Source of the DNA: Helcobacillus massiliensis
GTDB taxonomy: Bacteria; Actinomycetota; Actinomycetes; Actinomycetales; Dermabacteraceae
Assembly: GCF_014191425.1 (NCBI RefSeq)
Contig: NZ_JACHWP010000004.1
Span: 1 to 64,000, forward strand
Direction: 5' to 3'
Length of the DNA: 64,000 nucleotides
Every line of letters starts with the position of its first letter. The stretch's first letter is position 1. Positions 54,057 to 61,443 of the stretch are shown here, in pieces. Made by a program: the position numbers and the translations under genes. Below the pieces are notes generated by a model that saw only the letters and a program-made list of their open reading frames with translations, was not told where the DNA came from and made no database searches.

Positions 54057-55285
54057 TCCGATGCTCCGTGAGTTGAGGGGGTCGAGGGGTGGGCTGTTGA
54101 GGATGGGAGCGTCGCGCTTGGGAGCTGATCGAGCCTGTAAACGCGACGGGCGTTGTCCCGTGAGATCATCTGGGCCACTCTTTGCTGTTCGGCGATCGGC
54201 CACTGATCTCGGCGTGCCCAGTCGTCGAGTGCCTCAGCCAGCCCGCGGCGGAACAGGAGCGCGCCGAGGTGATACAACTCCGCTGCTCCCCAGGCATCCG
54301 ACGAGAACAGCGCCTTGTGGAACGGAGTGAGCTCCAATGATTCGGCGATGATCTGTGCGGATTGGGAACCGGTGTAATTGATGGCCAGGCCGACGTCGCA
54401 ATACACGTGTTCAAAGCAGTGGGCCAGGTAGCCGGCTTCTCGATGAAATGGGTAGCAGTGCAGAAGCAGAATGTCCGAACCGGACCCGCGGGTGGCGCGC
54501 AGCAGGTCGGTGAGCAGCAGAGGGTTGCAGCGATGAAGATCCACATCGGGGTCGCCGTACCCAACGTGGAACTGGATCGGTACAGCACGATCAATCGCGC
54601 TCCAAATCAGGTGTCGGATGATGACAGGGTCCTCGAGGCGAATCGACCCGGGGTAATTGCTGATTCGATCGATCCATGCGCCAACGGCGCGTGCAACGTC
54701 AGCATGGGTGGGACGCGATGGGTCGAAGTCCAACCCGGTCCGATATGCAGCGATCGTCTTCGCTCCAACCGCTGTGCGCAGGCGTTCGTCCAAGACTCGC
54801 GCATACTCGTCGACGAACCCGCTGGGATGCACACCGGCTTCGACCAGCTCTTCGGCGAGCACCTCCAGGCGAACAACCTCGGCGTAGCCCGCGTTCGCTG
54901 TCGCGCCCATGTGTGCTGGACCGAGGATCTCGTCCCCTCGGTGGCCGGTCTCGATCAACAGGGTCTCGAATCCGGACGGGCGCAGCAGCCGTCGACCAAC
55001 TTCGTCGGCAGACAGAGCGGACCGCGCCTCAATGTATTCGTCGGGTGAGCAGAAGGGTTCAGCGTCGAGCAGTGGCGCGCAGTGGCGACGGATGGCGAAC
55101 CCAAGCTGGGTGTCGAACATGGTTGTTCCCCGCGGCGCGTGGCCGTCCGACTCTGTGATCAGGTCCTCGAACCGACTGCGGTTCGCTGGTGTAGCAAGGA
55201 TTCCGTGGCAGTGATGGTCGACTAGAGGGATCGAGCCGATCCATTCGGAGGCGGACGTCCTGTGCCTCAGCGCAGAGGGTGTCAT
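54053..55285 (-). CDS. FluG-type amidohydrolase
   Basis: 410 residues, start ATG 55285 with AAAGGAG upstream. Amidohydrolase-2 features: PLVDHHCHGIL (HxH metal site), PIQFHVGYGDPDVDL, DILLLHCYPFHREAGYLA, VYCDVGLAINYTG and FSSDAWGAAELYHLGAL with the final Asp. This is the domain fused to a glutamine-synthetase domain in fungal FluG and plant NodGS proteins. Here the two are adjacent separate genes 78 bases apart, supporting a shared function. The reaction is unknown. Confidence 0.82.
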   Translation of the reverse strand: MTPSALRHRTSASEWIGSIPLVDHHCHGILATPANRSRFEDLITESDGHAPRGTTMFDTQLGFAIRRHCAPLLDAEPFCSPDEYIEARSALSADEVGRRLLRPSGFETLLIETGHRGDEILGPAHMGATANAGYAEVVRLEVLAEELVEAGVHPSGFVDEYARVLDERLRTAVGAKTIAAYRTGLDFDPSRPTHADVARAVGAWIDRISNYPGSIRLEDPVIIRHLIWSAIDRAVPIQFHVGYGDPDVDLHRCNPLLLTDLLRATRGSGSDILLLHCYPFHREAGYLAHCFEHVYCDVGLAINYTGSQSAQIIAESLELTPFHKALFSSDAWGAAELYHLGALLFRRGLAEALDDWARRDQWPIAEQQRVAQMISRDNARRVYRLDQLPSATLPSSTAHPSTPSTHGASD

Positions 55286-55363
55286 GGAGAACGCTCCTTT
55301 CAGATGGTTGGGATACGGGGCGACCACCGGAGGAGAAGCCGTGCCACCGCCAGTTGTGTGGAG

Positions 55364-56731
55364 TCAGAAGATTTCGGCGTACCGCTTGCAGCGCTCTTCC
55401 ATAGACGTGTCCTTGAACGTCTCGATCTCATGCTCCTTGATCGCCAGGTACGACTGCACGAGTTCCGGGGTGAACCATGATGACACCTCGCTATCGGCCT
55501 GGAACGCAGCGAGTGCCTCCGGCAGATCTTCAGGCAGCTGCGGCAGATCCTTGTGCTCCCCTTCGAGGTCCAGATCTCCCTGCACGACCTGTGCGGGATC
55601 CATGTCCTCACGCAGACCAGCGATTCCTGCGCGGAGGATCGACCCGAGCAACAGGTAGGGGTTGGCGCCGATATCGCCGCCTCGGAATTCGAAGTGCAGC
55701 TGGGGCGCGGGGTCCCGGCCTTCCATTTCATTCGTGGGCGTGATGCGCAGCAGCGCTTCGCGGTTCTGCAGCCCCATGAACGCCCGAGCCGTGGACCAGT
55801 TATCCGGGCGGAGCCGCTCACCGGAGATCACCAGGGGCGCGAAGATGGCAGTCATGCCGGGTGCATGGTGAAGGATTCCTGCCGCGAACTTGGCGGCTTT
55901 TTCCGACACGCGGCCGGGGCGGGAGGGGTCGTAGACAACCGGGTCGCCATCGAGCGTGGTGAGACCGAAGTGCACGTGAACCCCGGAGCCGCCTGCACCT
56001 GCTTTAGGCAGAGGGGAGAAGGTGACATCGCGGTGGTGGCCGGCAAAAACGGCACCAACGGTGTCTCGGACGAGCACGGCACGATCAGCTGCAGAGACCG
56101 CATCCGTTGGGCGGACGGTCACTTCGAACTGATGGGGGGCGTACTCCGGCAGCCAGTTCTCCGGTTCCGCACCCATTTTGTCGAGCGCGTTCATGATCTG
56201 AGAACCGATGGGTTCGAGTGATCGGTGCGCGGCGAGGGAGAACGGATGGGTGGGGGAATCATCCCCCAGGTCCGTGAATTCGTGCTCGAACGCGGCGGTG
56301 ACGGTCAACCCGAATTCGTCCTCGAGCATCTTCACCGTGTCACGCAGGAACGTGCGGGAGTCTCCGGCCCACGGCGATCCGTCAGTTTCAACGATGTCGG
56401 TGAAGACGAGGGTGTGAGGCTCCTGGCCGGGGATGTCGGTGATCCGGACGGCTGAGGCGTAGTCGGGACGAAGGCGGCAGTCGCCAGTAGAACCGTAGGG
56501 CAGTCCGTGGACGATCTCGCCGAGGGGCCCGATGCCGAGGTTGGCCGGTACCCATCCCACGGACGATGTCTCATCGAAGTCTTCGGCTCTGACAGCGCGC
56601 CCCTTGGTGATGCCGGATAGGTCGCTGACAGCGAGGAATACGAGTTCGCCGGGGCGGGGGCGCACCTCGGGGGCGAGTGCTCCACCGGGGGTGTTCAGAC
56701 CGTCGGCCGGGGTGTGGTGTGCGGGGTTCAT
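55364..56731 (-). CDS. Glutamine synthetase-like gamma-glutamyl ligase
   Basis: 455 residues. GS fold: N-terminal beta-grasp (VFLAVSDLSGITKGRAV), FEHEF metal ligands, AGAGGSGVHVHFGL, RPDNWSTARAFMGLQNREA and FRGGDIGANPYLLLGSIL. The Asn-Gly-Ser ATP loop and adenylylation-site Tyr region of housekeeping GlnA are not recognisable. This places it among GS-like enzymes that glutamylate amines (PuuA, IpuC, GlnA3/4 types). AGGAGG precedes the ATG, which overlaps the permease stop (56728-56731). Likely role: ATP-dependent capping of an imported amine with glutamate. Confidence 0.88.
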   Translation of the reverse strand: MNPAHHTPADGLNTPGGALAPEVRPRPGELVFLAVSDLSGITKGRAVRAEDFDETSSVGWVPANLGIGPLGEIVHGLPYGSTGDCRLRPDYASAVRITDIPGQEPHTLVFTDIVETDGSPWAGDSRTFLRDTVKMLEDEFGLTVTAAFEHEFTDLGDDSPTHPFSLAAHRSLEPIGSQIMNALDKMGAEPENWLPEYAPHQFEVTVRPTDAVSAADRAVLVRDTVGAVFAGHHRDVTFSPLPKAGAGGSGVHVHFGLTTLDGDPVVYDPSRPGRVSEKAAKFAAGILHHAPGMTAIFAPLVISGERLRPDNWSTARAFMGLQNREALLRITPTNEMEGRDPAPQLHFEFRGGDIGANPYLLLGSILRAGIAGLREDMDPAQVVQGDLDLEGEHKDLPQLPEDLPEALAAFQADSEVSSWFTPELVQSYLAIKEHEIETFKDTSMEERCKRYAEIF

Positions 56732-58239
56732 TCGAGATCCTCCTGGGTGAGGCGCTCACCGATGCGATCAGCGAGACGCGGCTGGGCGATGACAATGATG
56801 AGGCCGAAGAGGCACCAGGCACCGGCGATCCAAGGGAACCATGTGTATGGGGCCTCTTGGCCGATGATCTGAACCGCGTAGACCCACACAAGGAATGCGA
56901 GGCCAAGTACGGGGACGATGACCTCCCATGCGGGGATGCGAGTTCCTGAGGTGATGGCGTACTTGATGATGCCGACCGACGTCATGGCATATGCAACAAC
57001 CATGCACAGAGTGGCGATGGTGGCGTACCAGTAGTAGACATCCACCGCGGTGGCTCCGATGGCTGCAAGTGCGGCCGCGAGGACGACGGTGAGGACGACG
57101 ACGGACAGCACGGCGATCGTGGGGACCCCGGTCCGGGCGTTTGTGCGGGCGAATACGGTGGGCCCGAAGCCGTCACGGGCGAGAGCGAACAGCAGCCTTG
57201 AGGCCGCAGCGGTGGATGACAGCAGCGATGCGAATGCAACGAAGAAAGCGATGACGCTGATGAGGACGGCGTACCACGAGCCGATGTAGGTCGCGGAGAG
57301 CTCAGTGAGCGTGGAGGCTGCGCCGGAGAACTTCTCGATTCCGGTTGCATCAGTGCCATAGCCGATTGTCTGGGCGAACATGACGAACGTGTAGATCGCA
57401 CCGGCGATCACCACAGCCAGCAGTAGGGCCTTGGGCACGGTTCGTTTGGGGTCGTTCGTCTCTTCTGCGAGCGAGGTGCCGGACTCAAAGCCCGCCCAGG
57501 ACAGAAAGCCGAATACGGACGCTGTCATGACCGCGGTGAGGGAAGCACTTCCGGGCAACAAGGTGGACAGATCGACGCCGGTTGTGACCGGAGCACTTCC
57601 GGAACCGACACGCGTCACAATCACCACGGAGAGAATGAGCATTGCAATGATGCCGACGAACCCGATAGCCAACAGTGTGCGGGCAGTCACTGCGGATTCG
57701 CGGATGTTGAGCAGTGCCACGAACACCGCGACGATGATCGGGACGACGATCCAGGTTCCGGCAGGAAGATGCAGGCCGAGCTCGGACAGCATGGCCTCGA
57801 AGAAAACCGCACATGCGCCGGCGATGCAGGCGGCGAAGAACAGGTATGTGCCGAGCAGGGCGAAGCCGCCGAAGAACCCAGCACGTGGTCCAAGGGTGAC
57901 TCCTGCGAGTGCGTACACGGAGCCGGCATGGGTGACGTAGCGAGTGAGCCGAATGAATGCATAGGCGACGAGCAGTGTTCCGATGAAGGACACCACGAAC
58001 GTGAAGGGGACACCTTTGCCCACAAGACCCGAGACTCCGATTCCGTTGAGGCTCATAGCCATGACCGGCCCCATGAAGCCGATGGAGATGGCGGAGACCT
58101 CGAGCGGAGAGAGCTTTCGGCGTGTGGAGAGTTGGCCTTCCTTGCCTGTTTCTGACGTCTGGGGACTTACCGATGATGCATGAGGCGCAGTTGTTCGGGT
58201 TGTTGGACGCTCTCGGTGAGCGCTGACGGATTCGGACAT
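56728..58239 (-). CDS. APC family amino acid/amine permease
   Basis: 503 residues and about twelve membrane helices after a 40-residue hydrophilic N-terminus. APC features: KLSPLEVSAISIGFMGPVMAM, AGSVYALAGVTLGPRAGFFGG, GFLSWAGFESGTSLAEETNDPKRTVPKALL. The closest type is the amino acid/polyamine/ethanolamine permeases. It is the first gene of the five-gene operon and is divergent from the RpiR regulator. GGAAAGG lies 10 bases before the ATG. It is the presumed importer for the pathway substrate. Confidence 0.9.
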   Translation of the reverse strand: MSESVSAHRERPTTRTTAPHASSVSPQTSETGKEGQLSTRRKLSPLEVSAISIGFMGPVMAMSLNGIGVSGLVGKGVPFTFVVSFIGTLLVAYAFIRLTRYVTHAGSVYALAGVTLGPRAGFFGGFALLGTYLFFAACIAGACAVFFEAMLSELGLHLPAGTWIVVPIIVAVFVALLNIRESAVTARTLLAIGFVGIIAMLILSVVIVTRVGSGSAPVTTGVDLSTLLPGSASLTAVMTASVFGFLSWAGFESGTSLAEETNDPKRTVPKALLLAVVIAGAIYTFVMFAQTIGYGTDATGIEKFSGAASTLTELSATYIGSWYAVLISVIAFFVAFASLLSSTAAASRLLFALARDGFGPTVFARTNARTGVPTIAVLSVVVLTVVLAAALAAIGATAVDVYYWYATIATLCMVVAYAMTSVGIIKYAITSGTRIPAWEVIVPVLGLAFLVWVYAVQIIGQEAPYTWFPWIAGAWCLFGLIIVIAQPRLADRIGERLTQEDLE

Positions 58240-58306
58240 GGTGAGGGCCTTTCCGATGGACGGCGGGGGCGATGACTGCCCTGCCGATGGGGTCCGCGTT
58301 CGTGAG

Positions 58307-58322
58307 TGTAATGCAGGTTACA
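58307..58322. promoter_or_regulatory. Candidate operator for the RpiR-type regulator
   Basis: TGTAA-TGCAGG-TTACA inverted repeat in the divergent region between the permease and regulator genes. A second AT-rich palindrome GAATATTTC lies at about 58355-58363. Confidence 0.4.
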
Positions 58323-58438
58323 TAAAGTGCCGGACGATGGCTAGTGGTGTCATGAATATTTCGGAGTCTGGTCGGCGGGGATGCGGGGACGGGACCGGTA
58401 CCCTCGAAGGCACGTTGTGCAGGCAGGAGGAGAAGCGA

Positions 58439-59332
58439 ATGGGCGCAAGTGACGGCGCTATGACGGGTGCCAGCGAGGACGGCGCCGCCGGAAGCAGCAC
58501 CCGTAGCGTTGCTGAACATATCCGGAGCGTGATGCCGGATCTGACGCCGTCAGAGCGCAGCATCGCTCGCGCGCTGCTTGCCGCGTACCCAACGTTGGGG
58601 TTGGACACGGTGGCGAGTTTGGCAGCTCACGCGAAGGTGTCCGCTCCGACAGTGGTCCGCTTTGCTCGTCACCTCGGCTTCGACGGTTTTCGCAGTTTGC
58701 AGCGCGCGTTGCGCGAGGAATTGGCAGTGAAGAACCAGTCCAACCTCTCGCAGGCTGAAGCTCGAGGGGGCGAGCGGACCACTTTTGACCATGCGCGAGA
58801 TGCCTACTTGACGGGCATAACCAGCACCTTTGCGGACAATGATCCGGCTGAGCTCGAAGCCGTTGTTGGCCTGTTGGCGGACGAGGGACGGCCCCTGCTC
58901 GCCGTGGGGGGTGCGTATTCAGGTGCGGTGACACGAACGCTGATTGCCCAATTGGCGCCAGTGCGGAGGAACGCTCGGGTGCTGGAGCCTCATGTGATTC
59001 TGTCGTCAACGGAGATGGCGGACGCTGCTGATCGGGGAGTCCTCGTCGTTGCGGATGTTCGTCGTTACGACCCTGAACTTGCCAAGCTTGCCGAGGCGGC
59101 CCATGGACAAGGGATCACGGTGGTTCTCCTGACGGATCCGTGGTTGTCGCCGATCTCCGCTTTTGCAGAGCGGCTGTTGACGGCGTCAGTAAAGGCTGCT
59201 GGGCCTTCCGATACCTTGGTGCCGATGTTGGCACTGGTAGAAGGCGTCTGTGAGCTGGTGGTGGAGGCGCGCGGAAAGTATGGCCTGGAACGTCTGCAGA
59301 GGGTTGAACAGCTCCGCTCCCATCTCGCGTGA
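58439..59332 (+). CDS. MurR/RpiR family transcriptional regulator
   Basis: 297 residues from ATG 58439 with AGGAGGAG upstream. The N-terminal helix-turn-helix domain has LTPSERSIARALLAAYPTLG and VASLAAHAKVSAPTVVRFAR, followed by FRSLQRALREEL. The C-terminal SIS-type domain (about residues 150-285) would normally bind a sugar phosphate, but here regulates an amine or amino-acid-type operon. It is divergent from the permease gene and is the likely local regulator. Confidence 0.88.
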   Translation: MGASDGAMTGASEDGAAGSSTRSVAEHIRSVMPDLTPSERSIARALLAAYPTLGLDTVASLAAHAKVSAPTVVRFARHLGFDGFRSLQRALREELAVKNQSNLSQAEARGGERTTFDHARDAYLTGITSTFADNDPAELEAVVGLLADEGRPLLAVGGAYSGAVTRTLIAQLAPVRRNARVLEPHVILSSTEMADAADRGVLVVADVRRYDPELAKLAEAAHGQGITVVLLTDPWLSPISAFAERLLTASVKAAGPSDTLVPMLALVEGVCELVVEARGKYGLERLQRVEQLRSHLA

Positions 59333-59442
59333 CCTCCCCACGCCCCGCGCTGATCCCGGCCCCGTGGGGTCCTCTTTTCGTTCCGGCCCCCTCCTTCCTG
59401 ACCTTGCCCTGGGCGGGTCACGGTGCCCGGGCCACGGACCGT

Positions 59443-59518
59443 GTGCACTTTCCGACCATAATCGCCCTCCAACGCGCTGAATCCCGCGCTGCAGGGGTTT
59501 TTCGGTCGGAAAGTGCAC
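59443..59518. repeat. 76-base inverted-repeat element
   Basis: GTGCACTTTCCGACC (59443-59457) and GGTCGGAAAGTGCAC (59504-59518) are perfect 15-bp arms around a 46-base centre. A related 76-base segment lies at 12709-12784. Confidence 0.8.
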
Positions 59519-59563
59519 GGCCGCTCTTCTCTCGCCAGCTTCGCGCCTCTCGCCCGCCCCTTC

Positions 59564-59671
59564 GGCCGGGACGGGAGGGCAGGAACCGGGCACCCCCTGG
59601 GCCGGGACGGGAGGGCAGGAACCGGGCATCCCCTGGGCCGGGACGGGAGGGCAGGAACCGGGCATCCCCTG
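59564..59671. repeat. 36-base tandem repeat, three copies plus a partial fourth
   Basis: Units at 59564-59599, 59600-59635 and 59636-59671, each starting GGCCGGGACGGG, differing at one position in the first copy (CACC for CATC). A fourth starts at 59672 and breaks off. Confidence 0.9.
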
Positions 59672-59720
59672 GGCCGGGGGCGCGGGCGCGGACGACCCTG
59701 GCATGCGGAATACTGTTGGC

Positions 59721-60647
59721 ATGTCTGAGCGTGAGTCACCGAGGCCTGCCCCGCCGATCTCCCGCCGCGCCGCACCGAAGCTCACCGATGCCCGCAAACG
59801 CGAACTCGCCGAGGCGTACCTGACGCAGGGCGCCGCCTACGATGCGCTGCGCCCCGGCTATCCGGACGCGGCCCTCGACCTCCTCGACGCCACCGCCCCA
59901 GACTCTTCCCGAGCCGCTGAAAGCCCGGCGCTGAGCCCGAGCCCGGCCGCCGCCCCAGACCCTTCCCGAGCCGCCGGCACAGCCCTGGACCCCGCAAAGC
60001 GCGCGGTCGACCTCGGCGCCGGCACCGGCAAACTCACCACCGCCCTCCTGAACCGCGGCTGGTCCGTGACGGCGGTGGATCCGAGCGCGGCGATGCTTGA
60101 GCTCATCTCCGACCCGGCACCCGGCCCCGCCTCCCCGGCCCACTCTGACCGTCCCGCCCTCACCCGCGTCACCGCCCCAGCCGAGGCCACGGGCCTGCCG
60201 GACGCGTCCGCCGATCTCGTGGTCGCCGCGCAGGCATGGCACTGGTTCGACTCGGCCGAAGCGACCGGGGAGGTCCTGCGGATCCTCGCGGCCGGCGGCA
60301 CGCTCGGCCTGATCTGGAACACCCTCGACGTGACGATCCCGTGGGTGCACCGCTACTCCCGGATCATGCACGCCGGGGACATCCTGCGCGAGGGCTTCCG
60401 CCCCGAGGTCGGCCCGGGGCTCACACTGACGGGCCAGCACGTCATCACCTGGGAGGATCCGCGCAGCACCGACGAGATGATCCGGCTCGCTCTGACCCGC
60501 AGCTATACGGCGACGGCGGGGGAGGAGCGCCGGGCGCGGGTGCTCAGCAACCTCGACTGGTACATCCACGACCACCTGGGCCACGAACCCGGCTCCATGG
60601 TCGGCATTCCGTACCGCACGGACCTGTTCCTGTACCGCCGCGCCTGA
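59721..60647 (+). CDS. Class I SAM-dependent methyltransferase
   Basis: 308 residues from ATG 59721. SAM-binding motif AVDLGAGTGKLTTALL, then VDPSAAMLELI and LVVAAQAWHWFD (typical of UbiE/YcgJ-like methyltransferases), and GGTLGLIWNTLD. An insert of about 35 residues before motif I contains a near-duplicate PDSSRAA/PDPSRAA, a short internal repeat. An alternative ATG at 59703 adds six residues. A TACTGT box sits 4 bases before 59721. The substrate is unknown. Confidence 0.85.
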   Translation: MSERESPRPAPPISRRAAPKLTDARKRELAEAYLTQGAAYDALRPGYPDAALDLLDATAPDSSRAAESPALSPSPAAAPDPSRAAGTALDPAKRAVDLGAGTGKLTTALLNRGWSVTAVDPSAAMLELISDPAPGPASPAHSDRPALTRVTAPAEATGLPDASADLVVAAQAWHWFDSAEATGEVLRILAAGGTLGLIWNTLDVTIPWVHRYSRIMHAGDILREGFRPEVGPGLTLTGQHVITWEDPRSTDEMIRLALTRSYTATAGEERRARVLSNLDWYIHDHLGHEPGSMVGIPYRTDLFLYRRA

Positions 60648-60656
60648 CCCGCCGGG

Positions 60657-61349
60657 TCACTTCAGCGCGATGCCGGTGACCTCCCAGGCCTTCTTCTCGG
60701 TGGAGTACTTCAGCGACACCGTGACCTCGCCCTTCGAACCGGGGTTCACGTGGCCCTCGTACTGCGGGTCGTCGATGAGAATGGACTTCTTCTCCGTGAA
60801 CGGCGATGTGACCGTCGCGGTGTGGGAGGCGGTGGGGTCCCCGTCGGCTTTCTTCACTTCGGCCTTCGGGTCGGTGAGGGTGATGTCGCCGCCCACAACC
60901 CAGCCGCCCGCCTGGTGCAGCTGCGCGGAGTTCTGCATGAAGGCGCCGCATTCCTTGCATTCGGGGGCGATGATCTCGCCCCACTGGGAGACGTCGCCGG
61001 TGGCGATCATCGGCGGATAGGCGGCGAAGAGGTAGTCGGTGGTGGCGAGGGCGCCGGCGTCGGTGGGCTGCGACATGGCGGCGGGCGCGGCGGGCTTCTT
61101 CGTGGCGGTCGGCTTCGGCTGGGACGCCGGGTCGACCTTCTTCCGGCCGGCGTTCGGGTCGGCACTGGGGTCCTGCTGGCCGGCCTGCCCGCCCTGGCCG
61201 GAGCCGCTCGGGTCAGCGGGGGCCGACGGGTTCTGCTCGCCCGACGGGTCCGCGCCGCCGTTCAGGTTGGAGAAGCCGACGAGGCCCACCGGCACCACGA
61301 GGGCGAGGGCGCAGATGAGGATCACGATGCGCTGGGCTGATTTGCTCAC
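60657..61349 (-). CDS. Secreted or membrane-anchored protein, possibly DUF6318 family
   Basis: 230 residues from GTG 61349. One N-terminal membrane helix (VILICALALVVPVGLVGF) without a clear lipobox, then a Pro/Ser/Gly/Lys-rich spacer (about 28-85) and a domain with TDYLFAAYPPMIATGDVSQWGEI, APECKECGAFMQNSAQLHQAGGW and a beta-rich end. The CxxC and this layout resemble DUF6318 proteins of actinobacteria (tentative). A leaderless -10 box precedes it. It is convergent with the methyltransferase gene, 9 bases apart. Confidence 0.75.
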   Translation of the reverse strand: MSKSAQRIVILICALALVVPVGLVGFSNLNGGADPSGEQNPSAPADPSGSGQGGQAGQQDPSADPNAGRKKVDPASQPKPTATKKPAAPAAMSQPTDAGALATTDYLFAAYPPMIATGDVSQWGEIIAPECKECGAFMQNSAQLHQAGGWVVGGDITLTDPKAEVKKADGDPTASHTATVTSPFTEKKSILIDDPQYEGHVNPGSKGEVTVSLKYSTEKKAWEVTGIALK

Positions 61350-61355
61350 TGCACC

Positions 61356-61361
61356 ACAGTA
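61356..61361 (-). promoter_or_regulatory. -10 box for leaderless mRNA of the secreted protein
   Basis: TACTGT on the minus strand, 6 bases before GTG 61349. Confidence 0.45.
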
Positions 61362-61430
61362 GCGCCCGCAGGAGCAGGACAGGAGCCCGGGTTCCGCTGC
61401 CGGGGGCGTACAGTATCGCGGTGCACAGAA

Positions 61431-61436
61431 TAGAAT
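61431..61436 (+). promoter_or_regulatory. -10 box for leaderless ABC exporter mRNA
   Basis: TAGAAT ends 7 bases before ATG 61444. Confidence 0.55.
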
Positions 61437-61443
61437 CAGCGTC

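Larger units (their letters stand above)
59333..59702. other. Non-coding stretch with inverted repeat and minisatellite
   Basis: No gene supported. It contains the 76-base inverted-repeat element (59443-59518) and a 36-base tandem repeat (59564-59671). Confidence 0.7.

Noticed and set aside
51487-58239. Genomic island with integrase or attachment sites
   Set aside because: Composition differs from the flanks, but no integrase, transposase, tRNA target or terminal repeats were found at its edges.
59564-59671. CRISPR array
   Set aside because: The 36-base units are contiguous, with no spacers between them and no cas genes.
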